A stretch of DNA of 64,000 bases, from assembly GCF_023522835.1 (NCBI RefSeq), contig NZ_JALCZU010000008.1, positions 164,755 through 228,754 of the forward strand, read 5' to 3'. A program made the translations under genes and the position numbers. Of this stretch, positions 1 through 8,613 are shown piece by piece. The DNA comes from Oceanobacillus saliphilus (GTDB lineage: Bacteria; Bacillota; Bacilli; Bacillales; Amphibacillaceae). The notes beneath the pieces are model-generated. The model was given only the letters and a program-made list of their open reading frames with translations, was not told where the DNA came from and searched no databases. Positions within the stretch are counted from its first letter, which is position 1. Each line of letters opens with the position of its first letter.

Positions 1-1
1 G

Positions 2-457
2 CTTCTCATAAAAGGGCCAAATGTTATGAAGGAGTATTGGGGATTGCCAGAGCAAACAAATGAAGCGATAAGGGGTGGATGGTTTTATTCAGGTGACTTG
101 ATGAGACAAGATGAGGAAGGGTTTATTTACGTAGCTGGAAGGAAAAAGGACATGATTATTTCTGGTGGTGAAAATATTTATCCATTGGAAGTCGAACAGG
201 TAATGAATGAATTACCACAAATCAATGAAGTCGCTGTAATTGGAGTAGAGGATGAAAAATGGGGGGAGATTCCAATTGCTTTTGTCTCTTTAAATAAGGA
301 TGAAATAATAAGTGAACAGGAAATTAAATCCTATTGCCTCATGAAACTAGCCAAATACAAAGTTCCTAAAAAGGTGATCGTAATGGAAGATATTCCTAAA
401 AATGCCACAGGGAAAATTGATAAGAAAGAATTAAATAAGAATTTACTATCGAGGTGA
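2..457 (+). CDS. acyl-CoA synthetase (AMP-forming), C-terminal part, cut by window edge
   Basis: Only the last 151 residues are inside the window; the reading frame is open to base 2, so the true start lies upstream. The fragment is the mobile C-terminal domain of the ANL (acyl-CoA synthetase) superfamily: GWFYSGDL, the hinge and A8 motif (VAGRKKDMIISGGENIYP), and the terminal PKNATGKIDK motif whose lysine (in TGK) is the adenylation lysine. Family members activate a carboxylic acid with ATP and CoA in the cytoplasm. It is closely similar to the complete synthetase at 9813-11318, which has the same RKKDMII-TGGENVYPLEVE pattern, so the cluster carries two such ligases. The stop codon lies inside the Shine-Dalgarno of the next gene (8-bp gap), so it is co-transcribed with the MaoC gene. 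Substrate cannot be read from the sequence. Confidence 0.9.
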   Translation, partial: LLIKGPNVMKEYWGLPEQTNEAIRGGWFYSGDLMRQDEEGFIYVAGRKKDMIISGGENIYPLEVEQVMNELPQINEVAVIGVEDEKWGEIPIAFVSLNKDEIISEQEIKSYCLMKLAKYKVPKKVIVMEDIPKNATGKIDKKELNKNLLSR

Positions 458-464
458 TGTTGTT

Positions 465-878
465 ATGAACTTTGCACTTGGAGATTCAGCGAGTTTTTCT
501 AGAACCGTAACAGAAACAGACTTTGTCATGTTTGCAGGATTAAGTGGTGATTATAATCCCATTCATGTTGACAAGGAATATGCCAAAAATACATTTTTTC
601 GTGAACGCATTAGCCATGGATTACTGACAGCGAGTTTCCTGTCTAGATTATTGGGAATGCATATACCGGGACCAGGTTCAATCTATGTATCGCAAACGTT
701 GCATTTTACGAAGCCTGTTTATATAGGTGACACGATAACCGCTCGTGCAGAAGTGATGGAGTTGGATGAGGATAATAGATTAATAACGTTAAAAACAACG
801 TGTAAAAATCAAAATGGGAGTATTGTACTGGATGGTGAGGGAGTAATGAAACTGCCGAAGAAGGAGCGAGGCAAATGA
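465..878 (+). CDS. MaoC-family (R)-specific enoyl-CoA hydratase
   Basis: This 137-residue single hot-dog-fold protein has the length of PhaJ-type hydratases. The catalytic Asp/His signature is seen at about residues 25-37 (AGLSGDYNPIHVD), followed by the SHGLLTASFLSRLLG helix typical of the family. Such enzymes add water to trans-2-enoyl-CoA to give (R)-3-hydroxyacyl-CoA. The start at 465 is supported by GAGGTG eight bases upstream. It overlaps the following KAS III-like gene by 4 bp (ATGA), implying translational coupling. With the FabG-like reductase at 8610 it could carry out (R)-hydroxyacyl chemistry, in either the degradative or the synthetic direction. A second, more distant MaoC protein lies at 25223. 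Confidence 0.88.
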   Translation: MNFALGDSASFSRTVTETDFVMFAGLSGDYNPIHVDKEYAKNTFFRERISHGLLTASFLSRLLGMHIPGPGSIYVSQTLHFTKPVYIGDTITARAEVMELDEDNRLITLKTTCKNQNGSIVLDGEGVMKLPKKERGK

Positions 879-1873
879 TTGGTATTGAAGCAACTAGTAT
901 TTATGAACCTGAAGGGAAAGAAACTGCAGCAGAACTATCACATAAAACTACCATTCCAGAACAGGTAATTATAGAGAAGTTTGGGCTATATGAAAAAAGA
1001 ATAGCGCCAGACCATATGCATGTATCGGATTTAGCGGTAGCTGCAGGGAAAAAGATTCTCGAAAATGTAGATCCGAAAACAATAGATGTTGTTATTTATT
1101 TTGGGAGTCCTTTCAAAGATTATCAAATTTGGACGGCTTCATCCAAAATACAACATGAACTAGGAACCAGCAATGCGTATGCCTTTGAGCTGATGAATGT
1201 TAGTTCATGTTTTCCGATAGCTGTTAAAGTTGCAAAGGATATGCTCAATTCTGATGAAACTATTAACAATATTTTGCTTGTAGGTGGGTCGAAGGAATCA
1301 ATGACCATCAACTATGAAAATCCTCGTTCAAGGTTTATGTTTAATTTTGCAGATGGTGGTACAGCAGCGCTCGTAACGAAAAATGCGACTAAGAGCGAAA
1401 TTCTTGCTTCCTCAATCATTACAGATGGTTCATTTAGTAAAGACGTTTTTGTTCCAGGAGGTGGTTCCGTAAATCCAGTAAGCTCAGAAGTAGTTCAGCA
1501 AAAAATGCACTATATTGATGTCCCAAACCCAGCCAGTATGAAAGAGCGCTTGGACCCAGTATCGATACCCAATTTTACAAATGTCATTAAACAATCATTA
1601 GAAAGAAGTGGGTTGGCATTGGAGGATTTAAAGGTACTCTTACCACTCCACACGAAGAAATCCATGTTTAAGGAAATGCTTGATAAAGTCGGATTAAGAG
1701 AGGAACAAGCCATTTATCTAACCCATCATGGGCATATGTCTGCTCTTGATCCATGCTACGGTTTATACCTGGCAGAGGAGCGTGGTTTACTGAAAAAAGG
1801 TGATATCGCGGTCATCGTTTCTGCGGGAACCGGTTATACATGGGCAGCAACTGCACTAAGATGGTTCGGATGA
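875..1873 (+). CDS. FabH-like ketoacyl synthase III / thiolase-fold enzyme (paralogue 1)
   Basis: 332 residues, the usual KAS III length. The nucleophile is Cys112 in NVSSCFPIAVKVA, exactly where FabH has its Cys112. A histidine at about 259 (LLPLHTKKS) fits the second catalytic position. The third FabH residue (Asn of GNTSAAS) is replaced by His at about 287, in HHGHMSALDP. The C-terminal VSAGTGYTWAA matches the family end. Such proteins condense or cleave acyl thioesters. The changed triad, the neighbouring CoA ligase and the CoA-type hydratase suggest a CoA-linked rather than a fatty-acid-synthesis role (inference). It is the last gene before a new promoter at about 1900. A paralogue with the same Asn-to-His change is at 6668. 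Confidence 0.8.
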   Translation: MIGIEATSIYEPEGKETAAELSHKTTIPEQVIIEKFGLYEKRIAPDHMHVSDLAVAAGKKILENVDPKTIDVVIYFGSPFKDYQIWTASSKIQHELGTSNAYAFELMNVSSCFPIAVKVAKDMLNSDETINNILLVGGSKESMTINYENPRSRFMFNFADGGTAALVTKNATKSEILASSIITDGSFSKDVFVPGGGSVNPVSSEVVQQKMHYIDVPNPASMKERLDPVSIPNFTNVIKQSLERSGLALEDLKVLLPLHTKKSMFKEMLDKVGLREEQAIYLTHHGHMSALDPCYGLYLAEERGLLKKGDIAVIVSAGTGYTWAATALRWFG

Positions 1874-1898
1874 CCAACCTTTTTGACCAACCGCTATT

Positions 1899-1917
1899 TG
1901 TAACTTACTTGTAACTT
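1899..1917 (+). promoter_or_regulatory. tandem TGTAACT operator and promoter upstream of ABC importer operon
   Basis: Two direct copies of TGTAACT lie 11 bp apart (TGTAACTtacTTGTAACTT), one helical turn. A -10-like TATTAT (1926-1931) follows the second TTGTAA by 11 bp. No good -35 hexamer sits 17 bp upstream of that -10, so the repeat occupies the -35 zone as an activator site would. The same repeat with the same spacing to a -10 occurs at 9725-9743 before the second acyl-CoA synthetase. The regulator is not identified. Confidence 0.55.
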
Positions 1918-1969
1918 CTTCTTTTTATTATAGAAGTAGGAAAATGATTAAATCTAAGGGGGAAAAGAA

Positions 1970-3232
1970 ATGAAAGTTAATCGATTATGGTCACTTTTGC
2001 TAGTTATTTTCTTTATTGGTATTTTGGCAGCATGTAATGATAGTGATGACGCTTCAGGCAGTTCAGGAGAACCAGCAGAAGATACAGCAGAAGGATCAGG
2101 AGAAGAGTCATCAGATGAGGCGCAGGAAACAATCAAAATAGGTGTACTGGCTTCACTGACAGGAGCATTGGAAGCATACGGTGATCAGACAAAAAAAGGG
2201 TTTGAATTAGGGATTGAATACGCAACAGATGGAACGATGGAAGTTGCAGGAAAGAAAATTGAAATATTCTTTGAAGATACAGAAACAGATCCTACCGTTG
2301 CAAGGCAGAAAGCAATTGGATTGTTGGAAGACAAAGAAGTTGATTTCCTTGTAGGTTCATCCAGTTCCGGAGATACGCTGGCTGTAACTCCTTTGGCTGA
2401 AGAATACGAGAAAATTATGGTAGTGGAACCAGCGGCAGCTGACAGTATTACAGGTTCAGAGTTCAATGAATACATTTTCCGGACAGCAAGGAACTCGGCA
2501 CAGGATGCAGTAGCAGCAGCAGCGTCTATTGCAGGGGAAGGTGTCAAAATTGCAACACTTGCACCTGACTATTCATTTGGACATGATGGTGTAGCAGCAT
2601 TTGTGGCAGCTGCAGAAAACTTAGGAGCAGATATTGTCCATGAGGAATATGCGGATCAGGCTGCGACCGATTTCACAGCAAATATCCAAAAAATAATCGA
2701 ATCAGATCCAGATTACTTATATGTCGTTTGGGCTGGAGCGAACTCACCTTGGAATCAGATTTCTGATATGAGATTGCAGGAACAAGGTATATCCATTACA
2801 ACAGGTGCTCCAGATATTGCAGCACTTACTACGATGAGCCAGTTAGTAGGTATGGAAGGATTTACTGTTTATTATCATACATTACCAGATAATGAAGTGA
2901 ATGATTGGTTGGTTGCAGAACATAAGGAACGATTTGATGGCGCTATTCCAGATTTATTCACACCGGGTGGAATGAGTGCAGCTATCGCAATTGTGGAAGC
3001 GCTTAAACAAAATGACGGAGATGCAGATTCGGCCACTTTGATTGAAACGATGGAAGGAATGAGTTTCGATACGCCTAAAGGCACAATGACTTTCCGTCCA
3101 GAAGACCATCAGGCATTGCAGGAAATGTACTCCATCACGTTGGAAGAAAGTGATGAAGTCGATTATCCAGTTCCAGTATTAAATAGGGTACTAACACCAG
3201 AAGAAACAGCACCACCAATAATGAATCAGTAA
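1970..3232 (+). CDS. branched-chain amino-acid-type ABC transporter substrate-binding lipoprotein
   Basis: 420 residues. A signal peptide ends in the lipobox LAAC (Cys at residue 21), followed by an acidic, Ser/Glu-rich linker to about residue 53, then a type I periplasmic-binding fold starting IKIGVLASLTGALEAYGDQ, typical of LivJ/HAAT-family receptors. It would be lipid-anchored outside the membrane and deliver ligand to the LivHMGF-like complex encoded just downstream. AGGGGG before ATG 1970 supports the start. It is the first gene of its operon and is separated from the ATPase genes by a strong hairpin at 3250. LivJ-family receptors bind amino acids, amides, urea or aromatic acids; the surrounding acyl-CoA genes hint at an organic acid, but that is inference. 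Confidence 0.92.
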   Translation: MKVNRLWSLLLVIFFIGILAACNDSDDASGSSGEPAEDTAEGSGEESSDEAQETIKIGVLASLTGALEAYGDQTKKGFELGIEYATDGTMEVAGKKIEIFFEDTETDPTVARQKAIGLLEDKEVDFLVGSSSSGDTLAVTPLAEEYEKIMVVEPAAADSITGSEFNEYIFRTARNSAQDAVAAAASIAGEGVKIATLAPDYSFGHDGVAAFVAAAENLGADIVHEEYADQAATDFTANIQKIIESDPDYLYVVWAGANSPWNQISDMRLQEQGISITTGAPDIAALTTMSQLVGMEGFTVYYHTLPDNEVNDWLVAEHKERFDGAIPDLFTPGGMSAAIAIVEALKQNDGDADSATLIETMEGMSFDTPKGTMTFRPEDHQALQEMYSITLEESDEVDYPVPVLNRVLTPEETAPPIMNQ

Positions 3233-3249
3233 CAATTGATTTGGAACAT

Positions 3250-3279
3250 TACCCTTACCTCCAAGTGAAGGTAAGGGTA
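3250..3279 (+). terminator. intercistronic hairpin between binding protein and ATPase genes
   Basis: A perfect 11-bp stem (TACCCTTACCT / AGGTAAGGGTA) with an 8-nt loop and no following U-run. In binding-protein transporters such a hairpin commonly protects or attenuates the mRNA so that the receptor is made in excess; that role is inferred here. Confidence 0.7.
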
Positions 3280-3311
3280 TGTTCTCTATCACGGTTAAGA
3301 GGAGGAGAATG

Positions 3312-4079
3312 ATGGAAGCAATATTGGAAACAAAAGACTTATCGATTGCGTTTGGTGGACATGTGGCTGTGGATTCCGTGTCTGTTCAAATAAGCGAAAA
3401 GAAATTCACCTCGATTATTGGTCCGAATGGGGCCGGCAAGACAACTTTATTTAATCTGCTCAGTGGACAATTATCTCCAACAAAGGGTTCTGTCTATTTT
3501 AAGGGCCAAGATATTACGAAGCTCCGAACTACCGAGAGAACACGAATAGGCATTGGGAGATCATTTCAAATTACCAATGTATTTCCTAATTTAACAGTCC
3601 TGGAGAATGTTCGGCTGGCAGTGCAGTCACAAGCAAAGGTCCGTTATCAGATGATTGCTCACTTTCTCCATTATAAGCGATTCGAACAGAAGGCACATGA
3701 ACTCCTTGAGCGGGTTTATTTAAATGATAAGGCAAACTCACTCGCTGTCAATTTGGCCCATGGTGAGAAGAGGAAGTTGGAGATTGCCATGTTGCTCGCA
3801 CTAGAAACCGAGCTGTTGCTGCTAGATGAACCAACAGCAGGCATGTCTCTGGAGGAAGTTCCAGCAATTATCGAAGTGATAAAAGAAATTAAGAGGCAGG
3901 GAGATCGTACCATTGTTCTTATTGAACACAAAATGGATATGATTATGGACATGTCGGATGAGGTCCTTGTATTATTTCATGGTGAATTGATTGCACAAGG
4001 CACTCCAGAAGAAATAGTTGAAAACGAGACAGTTCAGTCGGCCTATTTAGGAGGTAGTTACCATGAGCAGCTTACTTAA
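3312..4079 (+). CDS. livG: ABC transporter ATPase, LivG type
   Basis: 255 residues from ATG 3312. That start is preferred because GGAGGA ends five bases upstream; a longer reading from 3279 would include the hairpin arm and has no ribosome site. Walker A is GPNGAGKTT, the signature region NLAHGEKRKLEIAMLLA is in the LivG form, and Walker B is LLLLDEPTAGM followed by the switch histidine in IVLIEHKMD. The LivG branch is recognised by the long inter-motif segment with SFQITNVFPNLTVLENV. It energises import at the inner face of the membrane together with LivF. The gene overlaps livF by 17 bp. Confidence 0.9.
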   Translation: MEAILETKDLSIAFGGHVAVDSVSVQISEKKFTSIIGPNGAGKTTLFNLLSGQLSPTKGSVYFKGQDITKLRTTERTRIGIGRSFQITNVFPNLTVLENVRLAVQSQAKVRYQMIAHFLHYKRFEQKAHELLERVYLNDKANSLAVNLAHGEKRKLEIAMLLALETELLLLDEPTAGMSLEEVPAIIEVIKEIKRQGDRTIVLIEHKMDMIMDMSDEVLVLFHGELIAQGTPEEIVENETVQSAYLGGSYHEQLT

Positions 4080-4770
4080 ATTAGATCAGGTGGAAGCGCA
4101 TATCCAGAAGTTTCATATTTTACAAGGAATCTCCTTTGACGTAAAAAAAGGTGGCGTGACTGTATTGCTTGGAAGAAATGGTGCCGGCAAGACAACGACA
4201 TTACGAACGATAATGGGTCTGAATCAAGTTTCTAAAGGTACTGTAACATTTAAAGACGAAAACATTGGAAGTTTGCCAACCCACCAAATTTCAAATAAAG
4301 GTATTGGTTATGTGCCTGAAGACCAAGGTGTTTTTGGTGATTTAACGGTAGGCGAGAATATGCGGGTTGCAATGAAGAAAGAGGACGAAGCAACAACAAA
4401 GCGGATGGAGTGGGTACTTGACTTATTTCCCGATTTGAAAAAGTTTTGGAAAAAGCCCGGGGGAGCATTGAGTGGCGGGCAAAAACAAATGCTTGCAATA
4501 GCACGGGCGTATGTGAATGAAAATGAACTGCTGCTGATTGATGAACCAAGTAAAGGTCTTGCACCAATTATTGTAGACAAGGTTACCGAATCGATTCTAC
4601 AGATGAAAGAGAATACTACCATTCTGCTAGTCGAGCAAAACTTTATGATGGCAAGTAAAATAGGTAATCAATTTTACATTATTGATGATGGTAAAACAGT
4701 ACATGATGGTCAAATGGAAGAATTGAAGCAAGATAAAGTCTTAATGAAAAAATACCTTGGTATAGCGTAG
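4063..4770 (+). CDS. livF: ABC transporter ATPase, LivF type
   Basis: 235 residues, the standard LivF length. Walker A is GRNGAGKTTTLR; the Q-loop region contains GYVPEDQGVFGDLTVGENM; the signature is ALSGGQKQMLAIARA; Walker B is LLLIDEPSKGLAP with LVEQNF after it. It starts inside the end of livG behind GGAGGTAG, so the two ATPases are translationally coupled and probably form the heterodimer of the importer. It is followed 16 bp later by the first permease gene. Confidence 0.9.
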   Translation: MSSLLKLDQVEAHIQKFHILQGISFDVKKGGVTVLLGRNGAGKTTTLRTIMGLNQVSKGTVTFKDENIGSLPTHQISNKGIGYVPEDQGVFGDLTVGENMRVAMKKEDEATTKRMEWVLDLFPDLKKFWKKPGGALSGGQKQMLAIARAYVNENELLLIDEPSKGLAPIIVDKVTESILQMKENTTILLVEQNFMMASKIGNQFYIIDDGKTVHDGQMEELKQDKVLMKKYLGIA

Positions 4771-4786
4771 GAAGGGGGATGAACCT

Positions 4787-5644
4787 ATGGATTTGATCAT
4801 TAGTTTAACAGTTAATGGACTTGCGACAGGTATGTTGATTTTCCTTCTTGCAGCAGGTTTAACATTGATATTCGGTTTAATGAGTGTACTGAACTTTGCA
4901 CATGGTGGCTTATTTATATGGGGAGCATATACCGGTGTATGGAGCTTTCAGATGACCGGGAGTTTCGTTGTTGGAATTATTACAGCAATCATAACAGGTT
5001 TATTGCTTGGTCTCGTGACGGAAAGGTTGATTATACGGCCTGTCTATGGCAATCATATTCAGCAGATTCTGATTACACTCGGTTTTATGCTCGTTTTGCA
5101 GGAATTTATTAAGGTTGTATTTGGACCTGATCAGAAGGCTGTTTTCCCTCCTGAGATTTTGCAGGGGAGTTTCCTGGTAGGAGACATTGTACTTATTAAA
5201 TACAGACTGTTTATCATTGCGGTAGGTATACTTATTTTTATCGTTTCCTCATTTATCTTAAAGCGCACACGAATTGGGTTAATCGTTCGTGCAGGAGTTA
5301 TGGACAAAGAAATGGTTCAATCTCTTGGTATAAATATAAAACTTGTATTCATGCTTGTGTTTATGGTTGGAGCTGCTATGGCGGCATTAAGCGGAATCAT
5401 GCATGCCGTGTATTCAGGTGTGATCTATGCCGAAATGGGTCTTGAATTTTCAATCCTTGCTTTTATTGTAGTTGTTATCGGTGGGATGGGCAGTTTCTCC
5501 GGTTCCCTGTTTGCAGCAATTTTAGTAGGGTTGGCACAAGCCTTTATGGCTTATTATGTTCCCGCACTTTCATTAGCGGTTAATATGCTACTGATGACAG
5601 TAGTTCTGATTTTCAGGCCACAAGGCTTATTCGGAAAGGGGTGA
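4787..5644 (+). CDS. livH: ABC transporter permease, LivH type
   Basis: 285 residues, almost wholly hydrophobic, with about eight membrane spans. The N-terminal GLTLIFGLMSVLNFAHGGL block is the LivH signature, and IVVVIGGMGSFSGSLFAAILVG is the cytoplasmic loop that contacts the ATPases. It forms half of the membrane channel for the ligand delivered by the 1970 lipoprotein. A strong GGAAGGGGG lies just upstream, and the gap to livM is 7 bp. Confidence 0.9.
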   Translation: MDLIISLTVNGLATGMLIFLLAAGLTLIFGLMSVLNFAHGGLFIWGAYTGVWSFQMTGSFVVGIITAIITGLLLGLVTERLIIRPVYGNHIQQILITLGFMLVLQEFIKVVFGPDQKAVFPPEILQGSFLVGDIVLIKYRLFIIAVGILIFIVSSFILKRTRIGLIVRAGVMDKEMVQSLGINIKLVFMLVFMVGAAMAALSGIMHAVYSGVIYAEMGLEFSILAFIVVVIGGMGSFSGSLFAAILVGLAQAFMAYYVPALSLAVNMLLMTVVLIFRPQGLFGKG

Positions 5645-5651
5645 GGAGTGA

Positions 5652-6650
5652 ATGAATATTCGTAGTGTGGAGAAGAGTACATGGATTTTTATCATCTTCA
5701 GTTTATTGTTATTTATCGTTCCATTTATCGTTACAGGGCGAAGCATGCAATTTATTATTATCCAGATTTTCATTTTTGCGATCTTCGCTATGAGTTATGA
5801 TATATTGCTAGGTTATACAGGGATTATCTCGTTTGGCCATGTGATGTTTTTCGGAATTGGAGCTTATTCAACGGCGATTATTATGAACAACATGGATGCT
5901 ACCGTATTGTCTTTTTTCGTAGCGATTTTAGTGGCAGTTATTATTGCTTCGATTGTTAGTTTTATAGTTGGAGCGCTAACACTTCGATTAAAAAGTCATT
6001 TCTATGCCATGCTGACCTTGGCACTTGCGGGACTGTTTCTCGTGGCAGCAGAAAAATGGCGTTCGCTAACAGGAGGGAATGATGGATTTACCTTCCGCTT
6101 GCCAGAGATATTGCGTGAATCGCATAATTTATACATGCTTTGTCTCATTGCCCTAATCCTGTTTTTCTTCGGATTAAGGCGCTTTACGAAATCACCATTC
6201 GGTAGAGTATTAATGGCAATACGTGAGAATGAAGCCCGGACAGAATCGCTCGGGTATAAAGTATTGCATTATAAGGTTATTGCGAGTGTGGTAGCAGGAG
6301 TGGTTGCTAGTATAGCGGGGGTTTTATACGCGCTGTCGCTTCGCTTTGTCAATACGGGTGTATTTGCCACAGACCTGACAATTGATGTTCTGCTAATGAC
6401 TATCATTGGTGGTGTAGGAACATTGGTTGGGCCGATACTTGGTGCTGGTTTGGTAGAGTTTGCCCACCATTGGTTATCTGGATTATCCAATGTTCATTGG
6501 ATATTTGAGCGTTGGATCATTCTTTATGGAACTGTTTATGTATTAGTAGTTATATTCTTCCCGTTAGGAATCGTCGGGACCATCCAGTCTAAGTTTACGA
6601 ACCGTACAGTTAAAGGATTGCGGGATAACCGTAAAACTGTTGGGAAATAA
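5652..6650 (+). CDS. livM: ABC transporter permease, LivM type
   Basis: 332 residues with roughly eight to nine membrane spans. The LivM-type blocks are GYTGIISFGHVMFFGIGAYS near residue 55 and TIIGGVGTLVGPILGAGLVE near residue 250, followed by a positively charged C-tail. It partners LivH to complete the importer. It sits in the same operon, 17 bp before the second KAS III-like gene, which ties transport and acyl-CoA chemistry into one transcription unit. Confidence 0.9.
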   Translation: MNIRSVEKSTWIFIIFSLLLFIVPFIVTGRSMQFIIIQIFIFAIFAMSYDILLGYTGIISFGHVMFFGIGAYSTAIIMNNMDATVLSFFVAILVAVIIASIVSFIVGALTLRLKSHFYAMLTLALAGLFLVAAEKWRSLTGGNDGFTFRLPEILRESHNLYMLCLIALILFFFGLRRFTKSPFGRVLMAIRENEARTESLGYKVLHYKVIASVVAGVVASIAGVLYALSLRFVNTGVFATDLTIDVLLMTIIGGVGTLVGPILGAGLVEFAHHWLSGLSNVHWIFERWIILYGTVYVLVVIFFPLGIVGTIQSKFTNRTVKGLRDNRKTVGK

Positions 6651-6667
6651 AGGAAGGATATGAAAAA

Positions 6668-7678
6668 ATGGATGCTATTGGAATAGTCAGTACAGGAGTA
6701 TATCTGCCAGAAAAAAGAATGCGTTCAAATGAATTGGCCTCACTTGCAGGGCTTCCGGTTGAGGTTGTCGAACAAAAGCTAGGGATAAAGGAAAAACCGA
6801 TCCCTGGGGATGATGATCATACTGCCCATATGGGGGTGCGAGCTGCAGAGAAGGCTATTGCCAAGGCTGGAATTAATCCAAAAGAGATTGATCTGGTTAT
6901 TTATATCGGAGAGGAACATAAAGAATATCCGATTTGGACAGCTGGAATAAAATTGCAGCATGACATTGGTGCAGTTAATGCTTGGGCCTTTGATACAGCA
7001 TTAAGATGTGGGACGACAATTATGGCATTAAAACTGGCAAAAGATTTGATGACTGCCGATGAGGAAATTAAAACAGTGCTTTTGGCTGGTGGGTATCGAA
7101 ATGGTGACTTTATCAATTATGATAACGCCAATACAAGGTTTATGTTCAATCTGGGTGCAGGTGGGGCTGCAATTATTCTAAAAAAAGGACATTCTGAAAA
7201 TCAGTTATTACAAACCCATATGATTACAGACGGTTCTTTCTCAGAAGATGTTATCGTGACTACCGGAGGCACGAAAAACCCGATTACAACAGAAACATTG
7301 GCAGCAGGTCTATACCAATTTGATGTTCCTGATCCATCTGGTATGAAGTTGCGACTGGATGAGAAGTCGATGGGTAATTTTATATTATGTGTGGAAAAGG
7401 CCTTGGAAAAAAGTGGGTATACGAAGGAAGATATAGATTATGTTGCCATGCTTCATATGAAACGATCTGCACATCATTACGTACTTGATCAACTTGGTGT
7501 GAGCCATGATAAATCGATCTATCTCGAAAACTATGGACATATCGGCCAAATGGATCAAATCATTTCACTGGAACTTGCCGAACAGCAAGGGAAATTGAAA
7601 GAGGGAGATATTGTAGTGTTTGTTTCTGCAGGTATTGGTTATGCGTGGGGAGCTAACGTGATTAAATGGGGTAAATAG
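6668..7678 (+). CDS. FabH-like ketoacyl synthase III / thiolase-fold enzyme (paralogue 2)
   Basis: 336 residues. The catalytic cysteine is Cys114 (DTALRCGTTIMALKLAKD) and a histidine lies at about 263 (VAMLHMKRSAHH). The FabH asparagine position again reads Gly-His (NYGHIGQMD, His about 291) instead of Gly-Asn. It shares the plan of the 875 protein throughout (YPIWTAGIKLQHDIG against YQIWTASSKIQHELG; TRFMFNLGAGGAA against SRFMFNFADGGTAA), so the pair arose by duplication. The two proteins may work as a heteromer or on successive intermediates; this is not shown. It stands between the permease gene and an alpha/beta hydrolase. Confidence 0.82.
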   Translation: MDAIGIVSTGVYLPEKRMRSNELASLAGLPVEVVEQKLGIKEKPIPGDDDHTAHMGVRAAEKAIAKAGINPKEIDLVIYIGEEHKEYPIWTAGIKLQHDIGAVNAWAFDTALRCGTTIMALKLAKDLMTADEEIKTVLLAGGYRNGDFINYDNANTRFMFNLGAGGAAIILKKGHSENQLLQTHMITDGSFSEDVIVTTGGTKNPITTETLAAGLYQFDVPDPSGMKLRLDEKSMGNFILCVEKALEKSGYTKEDIDYVAMLHMKRSAHHYVLDQLGVSHDKSIYLENYGHIGQMDQIISLELAEQQGKLKEGDIVVFVSAGIGYAWGANVIKWGK

Positions 7679-7692
7679 AGGAGGTCTATATA

Positions 7693-8613
7693 ATGCGAGA
7701 TGTAGTTTTAAAAAAAGTAACCTTATCCAATGGAGAATCAATTGCATATAGAGAACGTGAAGGTGGTCAGGATGTTGTTGTACTCGTTCATGGAAATATG
7801 ACTTCATCCGTTCACTGGGACTTAGTAATTGAAAACATTTCACCGGATTATAAGGTGTATGCGGTAGATTTACGCGGGTTTGGTGAATCCAGCTATGAAA
7901 GCCCGATCTCGGCCATTAAAGATTTCTCCGACGATTTGAAGCTCTTTGCTGATAAATTGCAATTAAAAAATTTCGCTTTGGTTGGCTGGTCTTTGGGAGG
8001 AACGGTCTGTCAGCAGTTTTGTGCTGATTATCCGTCTTACTGTAATCGATTATTTTTACTTGCATCAGGGTCTTCCCGCGGATATGCTTTCTACCCGTTA
8101 GGTGAGGACGGATTACCGGATGTTAATAATCGTCTGAAAACATTGGAACAAATAGTGGATGATGATAAAACAAAGATTGTCCAAACGGCTTATGATACAT
8201 TGAATTATGACTTTTTAAAGCAAATATGGGATATGAGTATCTATGTAAATAACCAGCCGGATGCAGAAAGGTATCAAAAATATTTGGAAGACATGACAAC
8301 GCAGCGTAATCTTGCAGCGTGCTATCAAGCATTGAACATATTTAATATTAGCGATACCCATAACGGACTGGTAGCGGGTGAGAATAGAGTAAAAGATATC
8401 GATATTCCGGTCATGATTGCATGGGGTGAACATGATATGGTTGTGACAAAACAAATGACAGATGAACTAATAGAAGATTTTGGTGAACAAGCCGTTTACA
8501 AAGAATTGAAAGGCTGCGGACATTCTCCGCTTATCGATGACCTGGGGCAACTACTGCAGGTAATGGAGGAGTTCTTGGCGGAGGAACGAATAGGAGAGGG
8601 AAATCTTAAATGA
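7693..8613 (+). CDS. alpha/beta-fold hydrolase
   Basis: 306 residues, single domain. The oxyanion segment is LVHGNMTSSVHWD, the nucleophile elbow GWSLGG (Ser about residue 100), the acid probably Asp in WGEHDMVV, and the base His in GCGHSPLIDD. These form a complete Ser-Asp-His triad. Family members hydrolyse esters, thioesters or C-C bonds. In this operon a thioesterase or beta-keto-acid hydrolase role is plausible but unproven. Its last 4 bp overlap the start of the reductase gene. The RBS is GAGGAGG, 14 bp after the preceding KAS III-like gene. Confidence 0.85.
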   Translation: MRDVVLKKVTLSNGESIAYREREGGQDVVVLVHGNMTSSVHWDLVIENISPDYKVYAVDLRGFGESSYESPISAIKDFSDDLKLFADKLQLKNFALVGWSLGGTVCQQFCADYPSYCNRLFLLASGSSRGYAFYPLGEDGLPDVNNRLKTLEQIVDDDKTKIVQTAYDTLNYDFLKQIWDMSIYVNNQPDAERYQKYLEDMTTQRNLAACYQALNIFNISDTHNGLVAGENRVKDIDIPVMIAWGEHDMVVTKQMTDELIEDFGEQAVYKELKGCGHSPLIDDLGQLLQVMEEFLAEERIGEGNLK

